64,000 nt of DNA from Bradyrhizobium sp. LTSP849 (GCF_000938255.1 NZ_JYMR01000004.1:62001-126000); one strand, 5' to 3'; numbered from the stretch's first letter, positions 37,661-48,150 are shown. Notes: generated from the sequence alone by a model not told the origin. Program-made: numbers and translations.

Positions 37661-38458
37661 ATGAATAGGGCACGCATTGTCGTCCTGACGGTCGCCATCT
37701 GCGCCGGCGGCATCGCCGCGTATCTGGCGAGCAGCTCGGACAATTCTGCGCCGCCTCCGGCTCCGGTCGCGCAGCTTCCCACCACCGACGTCCTGATTGC
37801 CAAGAACGACATCGGCCTCGGGCAGACCGTGAAGCCGGAAGACGTGCAGTGGCAGACCTGGCCGACCGCGACCGCCAGCTCCACCTTCATCCGCCGCAGC
37901 GAGCGTCCCGAGGGCGCGACCCAGGTCGTCGGCTCGATTGCGCGCGCCCCCTTCATCCAGGGTGAGCCGATCCGCGACCAGAAGCTGGTCAAGGCCGATG
38001 GCTCCGGCTTCATGGCCGCGATCCTGCCGACCGGCATGCGCGCCATTTCCACCGAAATTTCGCCGGAGACCGGCGCCGGCGGTTTCATCCTGCCGAACGA
38101 CCGCGTCGACGTGCTGCTCACGCGCCGCCTCAAGAATCCGGACCAGAGCGCGGGCGCCCCGGATGTCGTCACGTCCGAGATCATCCTGGCCAATGTCCGC
38201 GTACTGGCCATCGACCAGGCTCCGAAGGAGAAGGACGGCCAGAACACGGTGGTCGGCAAGACCGTCACCCTCGAGCTCAATCCCGCTCAGACCCAGGTGC
38301 TGTCCTCGTCCCGCCAGGCCGGAACGCTGTCGCTGGCGCTGCGCAGCATTGCCGACGTCAAGATGAGCGAGATCACGCTCGATGAATCCGCGCAGAAGCG
38401 CGACGGCGTTTCGATCATTCGCTACGGCATTCCAAGCCAGGCGGCGAAGGTACGATGA
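37661..38458 (+). CDS. cpaB: Flp pilus assembly protein CpaB/RcpC
   Basis: A 265-residue periplasmic protein anchored by a helix at residues 4-24. The SAF domain follows (DVLIAKNDIGLGQTVKPEDV), then GFILPNDRVDVLLTRR, the region that gives CpaB its name, and a C-terminal domain. It is thought to stabilise or gate the secretin. The ATG at 37661 is the first of MNRARIVVLTV. cpaC overlaps its stop by 4 bases. Confidence 0.95.
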   Translation: MNRARIVVLTVAICAGGIAAYLASSSDNSAPPPAPVAQLPTTDVLIAKNDIGLGQTVKPEDVQWQTWPTATASSTFIRRSERPEGATQVVGSIARAPFIQGEPIRDQKLVKADGSGFMAAILPTGMRAISTEISPETGAGGFILPNDRVDVLLTRRLKNPDQSAGAPDVVTSEIILANVRVLAIDQAPKEKDGQNTVVGKTVTLELNPAQTQVLSSSRQAGTLSLALRSIADVKMSEITLDESAQKRDGVSIIRYGIPSQAAKVR

Positions 38459-39945
38459 GGACAGTCGATATGAAATGCAGGGCAAATCTCGCGACGATGC
38501 AGACCTCAATGGTCCGCGCCCTGTCGTTCTCGGCCGCGCTCGCGCTAACGCTCAATCCGGTGCTCACCCCCGTGGTCGCCGCTGACTATCGTCCCGTGGC
38601 GCCAGTTGCGGCCGACGGCCAGATGAACGCGCGCTTCCTCTCGCTCGGGATCGGCAAGTCGATCGTGATCGACCTGCCGCGCGACATCAAGGACGTGCTG
38701 GTGGCCGATCCCAAGATCGCCAACGCGGTGGTGCGCTCGTCCCAGCGCGCCTACATCATCGGCGCTTCGGTCGGCCAGACCAACATCGTGTTCTTCGATT
38801 CCGCCGGCCAACAGATCGCGGCCTATGACATCGCAGTCAAGCGCGACCTCAACGGCGTGCGTGCCGCGCTGAAGCAGATCCTGCCCAATTCCGATATCCA
38901 GATCGACGGCCTCGGCGACGGCGTCGTCCTGAGCGGCTCGGCTGCGAACCCGGGCGAAGCACAGCAGGCCAACGATCTCGCCGCGCGCCTCGCCGGCGGC
39001 CCCGAAAAGGTGGTGAACTCGATCGTGGTCCGCGGACGCGACCAGGTCATGCTGAAGGTGACGGTCGCCGAAGTCGCGCGCAACATCGTCAAGCAGCTCG
39101 GCATCGATCTCACCGCCAACCTCAATTACGGCACGTCGGTGGTGAGCTTCACCAACTCCAACCCGTTCACGGCGCTTGGCCACAATCTCGTGGACGGCAA
39201 CGCTCTGACCACCAAGTTCGGCGGGACACCGTCGGTGCAGGCCACCCTGCGCGCGATGGAAACCGCGGGCGTGATCCGTACGCTGGCCGAACCGAATCTG
39301 ACTGCGATCTCGGGTGAATCGGCGACGTTCATCGCCGGCGGCGAATTCCCGGTACCGGCAGGCTATTCTTGCGACCCCACCACGCATGTCTGTACCACCC
39401 AGATCAGCTTCAAGAAGTTCGGCATCTCACTCAATTTCACGCCGGTGGTGCTGAGCGAGGGCAAGATCAGCCTGCGTGTGATGACCGAAGTGTCGGAACT
39501 CTCCAACGATAACGCGATCACGCTGTCGCAGGCGGTGACCTCGACCTCGGTGAACTCGCTGACAGTGCCCTCGATCAGGACCCGGCGCGCCGAGACCTCG
39601 CTCGAAATTCCCTCCGGCGGCGCAATGGCGATGGCCGGCCTGATCCAGCAGCAGACCAAGCAGGCGGTCAGCGGATTGCCGGGCCTGATGCAGCTCCCGA
39701 TCCTCGGCTCGCTGTTCCGCAGCCGTGACTTCGTCAACAGCGCGACCGAGCTGGTCGTCATCGTGACGCCCTACATCGTGCGCGCGGTGTCGCAGAAGGA
39801 CCTGTCGCGCCCGGATGACGGCTTCTCGACGCCCGCGGACCCGCAGGCCGAACTTCTCGGCAACATCAACCGCATCTACGGCGTGCCGGGTAAAACCGAA
39901 CCGGCAAAGAACTACCGCGGCACCTACGGCTTCATCACCGACTAA
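38455..39945 (+). CDS. cpaC: Flp pilus secretin CpaC/RcpA
   Basis: A 496-residue outer-membrane secretin. Signal peptide to about residue 43; N-terminal pil_N domain (SLGIGKSIVIDLPRDIKDVL), a BON-like middle, and a secretin core at about 240-440 with VPSIRTRRAETSLEIPSGG and LMQLPILGSLFRSRDF, ending ELVVIVTPYIV. It provides the exit channel for Flp pili. The start overlaps cpaB (ATGA). Confidence 0.96.
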   Translation: MRTVDMKCRANLATMQTSMVRALSFSAALALTLNPVLTPVVAADYRPVAPVAADGQMNARFLSLGIGKSIVIDLPRDIKDVLVADPKIANAVVRSSQRAYIIGASVGQTNIVFFDSAGQQIAAYDIAVKRDLNGVRAALKQILPNSDIQIDGLGDGVVLSGSAANPGEAQQANDLAARLAGGPEKVVNSIVVRGRDQVMLKVTVAEVARNIVKQLGIDLTANLNYGTSVVSFTNSNPFTALGHNLVDGNALTTKFGGTPSVQATLRAMETAGVIRTLAEPNLTAISGESATFIAGGEFPVPAGYSCDPTTHVCTTQISFKKFGISLNFTPVVLSEGKISLRVMTEVSELSNDNAITLSQAVTSTSVNSLTVPSIRTRRAETSLEIPSGGAMAMAGLIQQQTKQAVSGLPGLMQLPILGSLFRSRDFVNSATELVVIVTPYIVRAVSQKDLSRPDDGFSTPADPQAELLGNINRIYGVPGKTEPAKNYRGTYGFITD

Positions 39946-39965
39946 AGCGGAACGGGGACTTAGTT

Positions 39966-40700
39966 ATGATTACAAGACCACCCCAGACTCGCAAACGCGC
40001 CATCGGCCTCGGTGGCGCGCTGGTTGGTATCGCGCTTGCGCTCGGCGGCTGCCAGCATGACGAAGTGGCCACCGCGTCCATTCCCGATGACTACAAGCAG
40101 CGTCATCCGATCGCGATCGAGGAGCAAAACCGCTCGATCGTCGTCTTCGTCGGTCATGCCCGCGGCGGCTTGACTGCAGCGCAGCGCGCCGACGTGATGG
40201 GCCTCGCGTCGACCTGGCTGCACGAGGGCACCGGCGCCATTCATATCGACGTGCCGTCCGGAACGCCCAATGCGCGTCCGGTGGCTGAATCGATGCGTGA
40301 GATCCAGGCGATGCTGGCGGCAGCGGGCGTTCCCCCGCGCGGCGTCATCGCCCGTCCCTACCAGCCGGAAGACAAGCGCTTCCTGCCGCCGATCCGGATG
40401 ACCTATTCCAAGATCGCCGCGGTCGCGGGGCCCTGCGGCCTGTGGCCTGAGGACATCGGTCCTTCGATGAAGAACAAGAGCTGGTTCGAGAACAAGGACT
40501 ATTACAATTTCGGCTGCGCCTATCAGCGCAACCTCGCGGCGATGGTCGACAATCCGTCGGACCTCGAGCAGCCACGGCCCGAAACACCGACCTACACGGC
40601 GCGGCGCACCGCCGCCTTCGAGAAGTATCGCAAGGGAACTCCCACGGCGGTCACCTATCCCGAGGCCGAACGGGCCAAACTCAGCGATACCGGCAAATGA
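39966..40700 (+). CDS. cpaD: Pilus lipoprotein CpaD
   Basis: A 244-residue lipoprotein with lipobox LALGGC at about residue 29. The CpaD core includes DDYKQRHPIAIEE, VFVGHARGGLTAAQRADV, and CGLWPEDIG with FGCAYQRNLAAMVDNPSDL. It helps localise or stabilise the secretin. It is 20 bp after cpaC, and its stop overlaps cpaE (ATGA). Confidence 0.95.
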   Translation: MITRPPQTRKRAIGLGGALVGIALALGGCQHDEVATASIPDDYKQRHPIAIEEQNRSIVVFVGHARGGLTAAQRADVMGLASTWLHEGTGAIHIDVPSGTPNARPVAESMREIQAMLAAAGVPPRGVIARPYQPEDKRFLPPIRMTYSKIAAVAGPCGLWPEDIGPSMKNKSWFENKDYYNFGCAYQRNLAAMVDNPSDLEQPRPETPTYTARRTAAFEKYRKGTPTAVTYPEAERAKLSDTGK

Positions 40701-41962
40701 TCAGCTACGCTCGCCAGACTCAAGAAGAGCCGTCGGAGGCCTCTCCGCCGGCCGAGGAGCATATTGCGCCCGCGCCGCGCGTCTCGGTCCAGGCCTTCTG
40801 CGAGACCGTGGAGACCGCCGCCGCCGTGCAATCGGCCGGCGAGGATCGCCGTCTCGGCAAGGCCCATCTGAAGATCCAGATGGGCGGCATGGCGGCTGCG
40901 ATCGAAGCCTACCGCTCGGCGCCGACGCCGAACGTGATCGTGCTCGAGAGTGACACGCGCAACGATCTGTTGGCCGGGCTCGACCAGCTCGCCACCGTCT
41001 GTGACGCCGGCACCCGCGTGGTCGTGATCGGCCGCATCAACGACGTCATGCTCTACCGCGAGCTGGTGCGCCGCGGCGTCAGCGACTACGTGCTCGCGCC
41101 GGTTGGCGCGATCGACGTCGTGCGCTCGATCTGCAACCTGTTCTCGGCGCCGGAAGCCAAGGCGGTCGGCCGCATCATCGCCGTGGTCGGCGCCAAGGGC
41201 GGCGTCGGCGCCTCCACCATTTCCCACAACGTCGCCTGGGCGATCGCGCGGGACCTCGCGATGGACGCGGTGGTTGCCGATCTCGACCTCGCCTTCGGCA
41301 CCGCCGGTCTCGACTACAACCAGGACCCGCCGCAGGGCATTGCTGACGCCGTGTTCTCGCCCGATCGCGTCGATACCGCCTTCATCGACCGCCTGCTGTC
41401 GAAATGCACGGACCACCTCAGCCTGCTGGCGGCACCGGCGACGCTCGACCGGGTCTATGATTTCGGCAGCGATGCCTTCGATTCGGTGTTCGACACGCTG
41501 CGCGCGACCATGCCCTGCATCGTGCTCGACATCCCCCATCAATGGTCGGGCTGGACCAAGCGTGCCCTGATCGGTGCCGACGACATCCTGATCGTGGCGG
41601 CGCCGGATCTCGCCAATTTGCGCAACGCCAAGAACCTGTTCGATCTGCTGAAGGCCGCCCGTCCCAACGACCGGCCGCCGCTCTACTGTCTGAACCAGGT
41701 CGGCGTCCCCAAACGGCCGGAGATCGCCGCAGCCGAATTCGCCAAGGCGATCGAGAGCCAACCGGTCGTCTCGATCCCGTTCGAGCCGCAGATCTTCGGT
41801 TCGGCGGCCAACAACGGCCAGATGATCGCGGAGATCTCCGCGAACCACAAATCGATCGACATGTTCCTCCAGATCGCCCAACGCCTGACCGGCCGCAGCG
41901 AGACCAAGAAACAAAAGTCGTCCCTGCTTTCACCCCTGATTGAGAAATTGCGCGGAAAATAA
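40697..41962 (+). CDS. cpaE: Pilus assembly ATPase CpaE/TadZ
   Basis: A 421-residue MinD/ParA-like protein that positions the pilus machine. A receiver-like N-terminal domain (about 70-150) precedes the deviant Walker A AVVGAKGGVGASTISHNVAW, the Walker A' DLDLAFGTAGLD and the Walker B region VLDIPHQWSGW. Positively charged tail KKQKSSLLSPLIEKLRGK. The receiver-like domain lacks obvious phosphoacceptor chemistry. Overlaps cpaD by 4 bases. Confidence 0.95.
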   Translation: MISYARQTQEEPSEASPPAEEHIAPAPRVSVQAFCETVETAAAVQSAGEDRRLGKAHLKIQMGGMAAAIEAYRSAPTPNVIVLESDTRNDLLAGLDQLATVCDAGTRVVVIGRINDVMLYRELVRRGVSDYVLAPVGAIDVVRSICNLFSAPEAKAVGRIIAVVGAKGGVGASTISHNVAWAIARDLAMDAVVADLDLAFGTAGLDYNQDPPQGIADAVFSPDRVDTAFIDRLLSKCTDHLSLLAAPATLDRVYDFGSDAFDSVFDTLRATMPCIVLDIPHQWSGWTKRALIGADDILIVAAPDLANLRNAKNLFDLLKAARPNDRPPLYCLNQVGVPKRPEIAAAEFAKAIESQPVVSIPFEPQIFGSAANNGQMIAEISANHKSIDMFLQIAQRLTGRSETKKQKSSLLSPLIEKLRGK

Positions 41963-41983
41963 ACCGCCGCATGGAGTCGTTAA

Positions 41984-43447
41984 GTGTTCGGTAAGCGTAG
42001 CGGAACAGACACCGACCCTCGGGCTCCCAAGCCCGGCGCCGTGTCGCCAGAGCCTGCCTCGGCTCCGGCGCCGACGGTGTCGCGCGCGCCGCTCCCGCCG
42101 GCCGTCGCATCGCCGCCGCTCGCCCCTGCCCGGCCCGCGCCGGCCATGGAGTCCCGCCGCTCGGACAATTACTACGAGGTCAAGGCGACCATCTTCGGCG
42201 CGCTGATCGAGGCCATCGACCTCGCCCAGCTCGCCAAGCTGGATTCCGAATCCGCGCGCGAGGAAATCCGCGACATCGTCAACGAGATCATCGCGATCAA
42301 GAACATCGTGATGTCGATCGCAGAGCAGGAAGAGCTGCTCGACGATATCTGCAACGACGTGCTCGGCTATGGTCCACTCGAGCCGCTACTGGCGCGCGAC
42401 GACATCGCCGATATCATGGTGAACGGGGCTGGCACCGTCTTCATCGAAGTCAACGGCAAGATCCAGAAAACCGGGATCCGCTTCCGCGATAACCAGCAGC
42501 TCCTCAACATCTGCCAGCGCATTGTCAGCCAGGTCGGTCGGCGCGTCGACGAATCCTCGCCGATCTGCGACGCGCGCCTCGCCGACGGCTCCCGCGTCAA
42601 CGCCATCGTGCCGCCGCTCGCGATCGATGGTCCTGCGCTCACCATCCGCAAATTCAAGAAGGACAAGCTGACGCTGGATCAGCTGGTCAAGTTCGGCGCA
42701 ATCTCGCCGGAGGGCGCGGAGATCCTCCAGATCATCGGCCGCGTCCGTTGCAACGTGCTGATCTCCGGCGGTACCGGCTCGGGCAAGACCACGCTGCTGA
42801 ACTGCCTGACCAATTATATCGAGCACGACGAGCGCGTCATCACCTGCGAGGACGCCGCGGAACTCCAGCTCCAGCAGCCCCACGTGGTGCGGCTCGAAAC
42901 TCGCCCGCCCAACATCGAGGGGGAAGGCCAGGTCACCATGCGCGAGCTGGTGCGAAACTGCCTGCGTATGCGGCCCGAACGCATCATCGTCGGCGAAGTC
43001 CGCGGACCCGAGGCGTTCGACCTGCTGCAAGCCATGAATACCGGCCACGACGGCTCGATGGGGACGCTGCACGCCAACAATCCCCGCGAAGCGCTGTCGC
43101 GCTGCGAATCGATGATCACGATGGGCGGCTTTTCCCTGCCCTCGCGCACCATTCGCGAGATGATCTGCGCCTCGATCGACGTCATCGTCCAGGCCGCGCG
43201 CCTGCGCGACGGCTCGCGCCGCATCACCCACATCACCGAGGTGATGGGCATGGAAGGCGACACCATCATCACCCAGGACATCTTCCTCTACGACCTGGTC
43301 GGCGAGGACGCCAACGGCAAGATCATCGGCCGACACCGCTCGACCGGCATCGGCCGTCCGAAATTCTGGGAACGCGCGCGCTATTACGGCGACGAGAAAC
43401 GCCTTGCCGCTGCGCTCGACGCCGCGGAAGTGGCACCGAATACGTGA
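41984..43447 (+). CDS. cpaF: Pilus assembly ATPase CpaF/TadA
   Basis: A 487-residue secretion ATPase driving pilus assembly. A Pro/Ala-rich N-terminal 60 residues precede [20 protein letters not shown], Walker [15 protein letters not shown], the Asp box [20 protein letters not shown], Walker [14 protein letters not shown] and the His box [18 protein letters not shown]. The start is GTG at 41984, 21 bp after cpaE. Confidence 0.97.
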   Translation: MFGKRSGTDTDPRAPKPGAVSPEPASAPAPTVSRAPLPPAVASPPLAPARPAPAMESRRSDNYYEVKATIFGALIEAIDLAQLAKLDSESAREEIRDIVNEIIAIKNIVMSIAEQEELLDDICNDVLGYGPLEPLLARDDIADIMVNGAGTVFIEVNGKIQKTGIRFRDNQQLLNICQRIVSQVGRRVDESSPICDARLADGSRVNAIVPPLAIDGPALTIRKFKKDKLTLDQLVKFGAISPEGAEILQIIGRVRCNVLISGGTGSGKTTLLNCLTNYIEHDERVITCEDAAELQLQQPHVVRLETRPPNIEGEGQVTMRELVRNCLRMRPERIIVGEVRGPEAFDLLQAMNTGHDGSMGTLHANNPREALSRCESMITMGGFSLPSRTIREMICASIDVIVQAARLRDGSRRITHITEVMGMEGDTIITQDIFLYDLVGEDANGKIIGRHRSTGIGRPKFWERARYYGDEKRLAAALDAAEVAPNT

Positions 43448-43463
43448 GCAGGTCGACGCAGCC

Positions 43464-44441
43464 ATGAATATGCAGGTCCTCGCCCTCGCCTTCCTCGCCA
43501 CCGCCGCCGTCGGCGGCATGGCCTGGGTCTTCCTCTATCCGCTGCTGTCCGGCGAGCGGAAGGCCGAGAGTCGCCGCGCCTCGGTCTCGCGCGCCGATGC
43601 GCCCGCGGCCAAGCAGGCCGAGAAGAGCCAGCGATCACGCCGTGAGCAGGTCGAGACTACGCTCAAGGATCTCGAGGCGAGGCGGGCACAGGAGAAGAGC
43701 GTTCCGCTCCACGTGCGCCTGTCGCAGGCGGGGCTCGACTGGACGCCGCAGAAATTCTGGATCGCGTCCGCGGTCGTGGCGGGCGTGTTTTTCTTCGGCG
43801 CCCTGTTCGGTGGTGGCGGCTTGCTTGGCGCCGCAGGTCTCGCCTTTGCCGGCGGCTTCGGCCTGCCGCGCTGGGCGCTCGGTTTCCTGAAGACGCGCCG
43901 CGAGAACAAGTTCCTCAAAGCACTGCCCGACGCTGTCGACGTGATCGTCCGCGGTATCAAGGCCGGCCTGCCGCTGTTCGAATCGATCAAGGTCGTCGCC
44001 GCCGACGCGCCGGAGCCACTGCGCAGCGAGTTCCTGTCTATCATCGAGACGCAGACGATCGGCATGCCGCTCGGCGAGGCCTGCGCGCGGCTCTATGATC
44101 GCATGCCGCTGCCGGAAGCCAACTTCTTCGGCATCGTGGTGTCGATCCAGCAGAAGTCCGGCGGTAATCTGTCCGAAGCGCTCGGCAACCTCTCCAAGGT
44201 GCTGCGCGACCGCAAGAAGATGAAGGAAAAGATCCAGGCGATGTCGATGGAGGCCAAGGCCTCGGCCGGCATCATCGGCTCGTTGCCGCCGATCGTGATG
44301 TTCCTCGTCTATCTCACGACGCCCGGATATATCTCGCTGCTGTGGACCCATCCCACCGGCCAGCTCATGCTGGTCGGCTGCGTCGTCTGGATGTCGATCG
44401 GCATCATGGTGATGAAGAAGATGATCAACTTCGATTTCTGA
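43464..44441 (+). CDS. tadB: Pilus assembly membrane protein TadB
   Basis: A 325-residue type II secretion F-domain protein. N-terminal helix (residues 1-25), charged linker, a hydrophobic pair near 100-140, the F domain ALPDAVDVIVRGIKAGLPLF, FGIVVSIQQKSGGNLSEALG, NLSKVLRDRKKMKEKIQAMS, and C-terminal helices. Partner of TadC in the inner-membrane platform. ATG at 43464, 16 bp after cpaF. Confidence 0.95.
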   Translation: MNMQVLALAFLATAAVGGMAWVFLYPLLSGERKAESRRASVSRADAPAAKQAEKSQRSRREQVETTLKDLEARRAQEKSVPLHVRLSQAGLDWTPQKFWIASAVVAGVFFFGALFGGGGLLGAAGLAFAGGFGLPRWALGFLKTRRENKFLKALPDAVDVIVRGIKAGLPLFESIKVVAADAPEPLRSEFLSIIETQTIGMPLGEACARLYDRMPLPEANFFGIVVSIQQKSGGNLSEALGNLSKVLRDRKKMKEKIQAMSMEAKASAGIIGSLPPIVMFLVYLTTPGYISLLWTHPTGQLMLVGCVVWMSIGIMVMKKMINFDF

Positions 44442-44450
44442 TGGTGCCGT

Positions 44451-45425
44451 ATGGTCGATTTACTCGTCACGAAGCTGCACGACGTCCACTTCATGACCAT
44501 GATGCTGGCGGCGATCGCCGCCAGCGCCACCGTGTATACGCTGGTGATGCCGCTGTTCGCCGGCGAAGGCCTCGCCAAGCGCATGAAGGCGGTGGCGAGC
44601 GAGCGTGAGCGCATCCGTCAGCGCGAGCGCGAACGCCTCAACAAGAGCGAGAAGGTCTCGCTGCGCCAGACACCAAAGCAACTCGTCTCCAGGGTCGTCG
44701 AGGACTTCAACCTCACCAAATGGCTGGCGCAGGAAGCAGCGCGCGACAAGCTCATCATGGCGGGCTATCGCGGCCATGCGCCTTACGTCACGTTCCTGTT
44801 CGCCCGCATGGTGGCCCCGCTCGTGCTGTTCATCGGCTCGATCGTCTACGTGTTCCTGATCGCGCATATGGAGAAGTCGATGCCGATCAAGATCGGCATG
44901 TGCGTCGGCGCCGCCTATGCCGGCCTCCAGGCGCCGATGCTGTTCCTCAAGAACAGGATCTCCAAGCGCCAGCTCTCGATCAAGCGCGCCTTTCCCGACG
45001 CACTCGATCTGCTGCTGATCTGCATCGAATCCGGCATGTCGGTGGAAATGGCGTTCCGCAAAGTCGCAACCGAAATCGTGGGCCAGTCGATCGCGCTGTC
45101 GGAAGAGTTCACCCTGACCACCGCCGAGCTGTCCTATTTGCAGGATCGCAAGGTGGCCTATGAGAACCTGGCGAAGCGCACCGGGCTCGAAGGCGTCAAA
45201 TCGGTGTGTCTGGCGCTTCAGCAGGCGGAGCGGTACGGTACTCCGCTCGGCCAATCCTTGCGCGTCATGGCGCAGGAAAACCGCGACATGCGCATGAACG
45301 AGGCCGAGAAGAAGGCCGCGGCGCTGCCGCCGAAACTGACGGTGCCGATGATCCTGTTCTTCCTGCCGGTGCTGTTCGTCGTCATTCTCGGGCCGACCGG
45401 CATCAAGATCTCCGAGCTGCATTGA
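44451..45425 (+). CDS. tadC: Pilus assembly membrane protein TadC
   Basis: A 324-residue paralogue of TadB. N-terminal helix at about 15-38, charged coiled region SERERIRQRERERLNKSEK, helices near 110-150, F domain KRAFPDALDLLLICIESGMS, CLALQQAERYGTPLGQSLRV, MRMNEAEKKAAALPPKLTVP, and a last helix. It is 9 bp after tadB and ends the plus-strand pilus run, convergent with tadD. Confidence 0.95.
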   Translation: MVDLLVTKLHDVHFMTMMLAAIAASATVYTLVMPLFAGEGLAKRMKAVASERERIRQRERERLNKSEKVSLRQTPKQLVSRVVEDFNLTKWLAQEAARDKLIMAGYRGHAPYVTFLFARMVAPLVLFIGSIVYVFLIAHMEKSMPIKIGMCVGAAYAGLQAPMLFLKNRISKRQLSIKRAFPDALDLLLICIESGMSVEMAFRKVATEIVGQSIALSEEFTLTTAELSYLQDRKVAYENLAKRTGLEGVKSVCLALQQAERYGTPLGQSLRVMAQENRDMRMNEAEKKAAALPPKLTVPMILFFLPVLFVVILGPTGIKISELH

Positions 45426-45485
45426 GGCAGACGGCGGATCGCAGGCGGTCTGCAGGCGGCTTCAGGATTGGAAGATCGGGTCTGA

Positions 45486-46286
45486 TCAGTCGGGCTGGCT
45501 GAGCGAGGCGACCGGCGTCCGCTTCGGCGCACCGTTGCGGCTTAGCATGTCCTTGAGATACGCGACATTGGCCGCGGCCTGATCCGGCGGCAGATCCGCC
45601 TTCACGATCGTCTCGGCCTCAGTGAAGCGGCCCTGGAGACCGACCACCAAGCCGAGATTCTGCCGCACCCGGGCGTTCGCGCGTGGCGAAGCGTAGGCCT
45701 GCCGCAGCGCATCTTCGGCCTTGGGCAGATCTCTCGACAACATGTAGGACAGGCCGAGATTGGAGAGCACGCCGGGATCGCCCGGCGCGATCTTCAGCGC
45801 GCTTGCATAATAGGAACGCGCCTCCTCGTGGCGGCCCATCTGGTCGAGCGCGGTGCCCTGCACCGAGAGCAGGCGCCAGTCCGGATTGTCGGGCGAATGC
45901 GCCTTCGACAGCACGTCAAAAGCCTGCTGGAAATTGCCGTTGTCGGCGAGCGCGCGGCCGTACTGGGCGAGCAGCGGCTTGTTGCCGGGATTGGCGATGG
46001 TCGCCTGTTCGAGCACGGCGGCGGCTTGGGCGCGTTGTCCGTTGGTGCGCAAGGCCTGGCCATAGGCCAGTGCCGCGTCGGCATCCTTGGGATTGGCACG
46101 ATAGCGCTCGCCATAGGCTTCGACGGCACGCGCCGGATCGGTCGGGGCGGCCTCCGCCTTCGGGCCGATCGAGCCGGTGACGTCGGAGAGTTTTGACATT
46201 GCCGTGCAGCCGCCGAGGCTCGCAGCCACCACCGCGATCAGCGAGGCAGACGCAAGAAGCCGGGCAGGACTGAACCGTTGACGCAT
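45486..46286 (-). CDS. tadD: TPR lipoprotein TadD
   Basis: A 266-residue outer-membrane lipoprotein with lipobox near SLGGC (residue 27) and about five tetratricopeptide repeats (for example DADAALAYGQALRTNGQRAQ, PGVLSNLGLSYMLSRDLPKA). TadD helps secretin assembly, as PilF-type pilotins do. It is on the opposite strand to tadC, separated by 60 bp. Confidence 0.93.
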   Translation of the reverse strand: MRQRFSPARLLASASLIAVVAASLGGCTAMSKLSDVTGSIGPKAEAAPTDPARAVEAYGERYRANPKDADAALAYGQALRTNGQRAQAAAVLEQATIANPGNKPLLAQYGRALADNGNFQQAFDVLSKAHSPDNPDWRLLSVQGTALDQMGRHEEARSYYASALKIAPGDPGVLSNLGLSYMLSRDLPKAEDALRQAYASPRANARVRQNLGLVVGLQGRFTEAETIVKADLPPDQAAANVAYLKDMLSRNGAPKRTPVASLSQPD

Positions 46287-46379
46287 GACGCTTTGACTCT
46301 CGAGCCGATTGATCGAGCCGAACGCGTCAGCAATAGACTGTTAACCCTAATGGCCGGTTAACGCAGGGCTCCGGCTGCC

Positions 46380-47876
46380 TTACGCCGGCGTTTCCGGCGG
46401 CACCTCACCGCCGAGGGCCAGATCGAGGCCGAGCACACGCGCTTGCCGGTTCAGATCCCGCAACAATTGGAGCCTCTGTCGCTCCTCACCCTGAACATCG
46501 ACACCCTCGCGCGGCATCCTCGGCCATCTCCGCAGATGGTCGCGATTGATCAGGCGGTTGGCGCGAAGCTCGTCGAGCTGAACCCGATCGATGCCGAGCA
46601 CATCGCCGGATTGCCCGATCAGTTGATGGAGCAGCGCCCAGATTGCTGCCAGCGCCTCGACGTCAGGATTGGGTCCCGATTTCGCGAACTTGCCGTCGAT
46701 ATCCGCCCAGGCATGGGAGGTGACGAGATAGGTGTAGAGAGCGTCCGCCCAGCTTGGCTCGCCGTCATCGTAGAAGGCGCGGCGCGACAGCAGCCGGCGG
46801 GCCAGCGCCAGCACCTGATCCCGCTTCAGCGACGCGCATGAGGCAATCTCGATCACCGACTGGAAGGCGGGATCACGAGAAAAATCGCGTCCCGCCGGAA
46901 GCCTGATGAGGCCGTCGGGCAGGTTCGAGTCGAGCGGCTTGAAGCCGCTATTGTTGCGCGGTCGCGAGTAGCGGGCGATCGCGAACCGGTACTCCGGCCG
47001 CCCGGCCTCAGACGCTCGACCGAAATGGATGATGTTGAAGCCGGCATCGTCGCCGGCCTGCCCGGTCGAGGACGGACAGGAGAGCACATAGATCGTGCGC
47101 CAGAAATCATCGCCGCCACTCCGGGTCGCACGCGGATCGGGGATCGAATAGCGGGCGAGACCCTCGACATGCCGGTGTCCGTGCAGGACCAGATCGACGT
47201 TGAGCGAGGTGGCCGCTTCGAGAAATGTCGCGGGCGCGGCGAGATACATCAGCGGCTCGTCCGGAACGCCGAGAAACCGCTTTCCCTCGCCGGTCGCCTG
47301 CGGCAGCGGATGATGGTGCATCGCCAGCACGCGCACCAGGTTTTCGGCGGGCTCAGAATAGTCGGCGCGTCCGGCCGAACCAAGACTGCCTGCGAGCTCG
47401 ATGCTCAGCCGGGCCGAATCCGCGACCAACGCTTTGTAGGCATTCTCATCGATATTGCCGCTGGCAAGAGTCGTCAGGCTTGCGCTGTTGGAGTCCAGCA
47501 GCACCAGATCGAGACCGGCCTGGCGGTAATAGACGCTCTTCGAGGTCCGCGGCAGATGCAGATAGTCGTAGGCGTCATGCCGGCCGCCGCGCTGGCTCGG
47601 ACGCTTGACGTCGTGATTGCCGGCGACCGCCTGGATGTCGGTGAACAGACCGGTCTGCCGGAAGGACGCGATGACCGCGAGCGCTTCGTCGAGCGCGCGC
47701 GGTGTCGGATCGTTCACGAGATCGCCTGTGATCAGCAGGATGCGATCGGGCACGTCCGCGAAGTCCGCCATCCTCTCGCGGATGGCGCCGGTGAGGGCCT
47801 CGACCGCCGCCAGCAGCCGTCCTGACCCGTCCAGATGCAGGTCCGATATCTGCGCAATAACGAACGATCTATCCAT
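46380..47876 (-). CDS. Calcineurin-like metallophosphoesterase with C-terminal extension
   Basis: A 498-residue cytoplasmic protein. Residues about 5-265 hold the dimetal phosphoesterase motifs ISDLHLDGSG, GDLVND, AGNHDVKRP, MHHHPLP and HGHRHVEG. The last 230 residues have no recognised motif and read as helix-rich, with SRRAFYDDGEPSWADALYTY and many Arg and Leu. cAMP phosphodiesterase-like (CpdA) folds share the N-terminal motifs but are near 250 residues, so the tail is unusual. No operon partner. The 274 bp upstream (47877-48150) shows no gene. Confidence 0.85.
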   Translation of the reverse strand: MDRSFVIAQISDLHLDGSGRLLAAVEALTGAIRERMADFADVPDRILLITGDLVNDPTPRALDEALAVIASFRQTGLFTDIQAVAGNHDVKRPSQRGGRHDAYDYLHLPRTSKSVYYRQAGLDLVLLDSNSASLTTLASGNIDENAYKALVADSARLSIELAGSLGSAGRADYSEPAENLVRVLAMHHHPLPQATGEGKRFLGVPDEPLMYLAAPATFLEAATSLNVDLVLHGHRHVEGLARYSIPDPRATRSGGDDFWRTIYVLSCPSSTGQAGDDAGFNIIHFGRASEAGRPEYRFAIARYSRPRNNSGFKPLDSNLPDGLIRLPAGRDFSRDPAFQSVIEIASCASLKRDQVLALARRLLSRRAFYDDGEPSWADALYTYLVTSHAWADIDGKFAKSGPNPDVEALAAIWALLHQLIGQSGDVLGIDRVQLDELRANRLINRDHLRRWPRMPREGVDVQGEERQRLQLLRDLNRQARVLGLDLALGGEVPPETPA

Positions 47877-48150
47877 TTTGCGCCGCTCATTGCGAATGCT
47901 GCGTCGCCCAAACGATTGAGAGAAATGCGTTCGACGAAGAGGTTCCGGCCGGTATCAATCGAGATCGGTATCAACCGGGATGCGAGAGCGTGCCTGCGCT
48001 CGATACGTGCAGAAACGCACAACACAATTTAAAATATTCTGCAATAATGCCACAACCGCAGCGCTAGTAAAGCCCTGCGGCAGCGCCGTGGTGAACGGCA
48101 GTTCTCACTTCGGATACGAGGATGGTCCGCGCATGGTTTCGCCGGCCCGG

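Noticed and set aside
33370..46286. The Tad region as a recently acquired island
   Set aside because: Codon use and GC match the neighbours, and no integrase, tRNA or direct repeats flank it.
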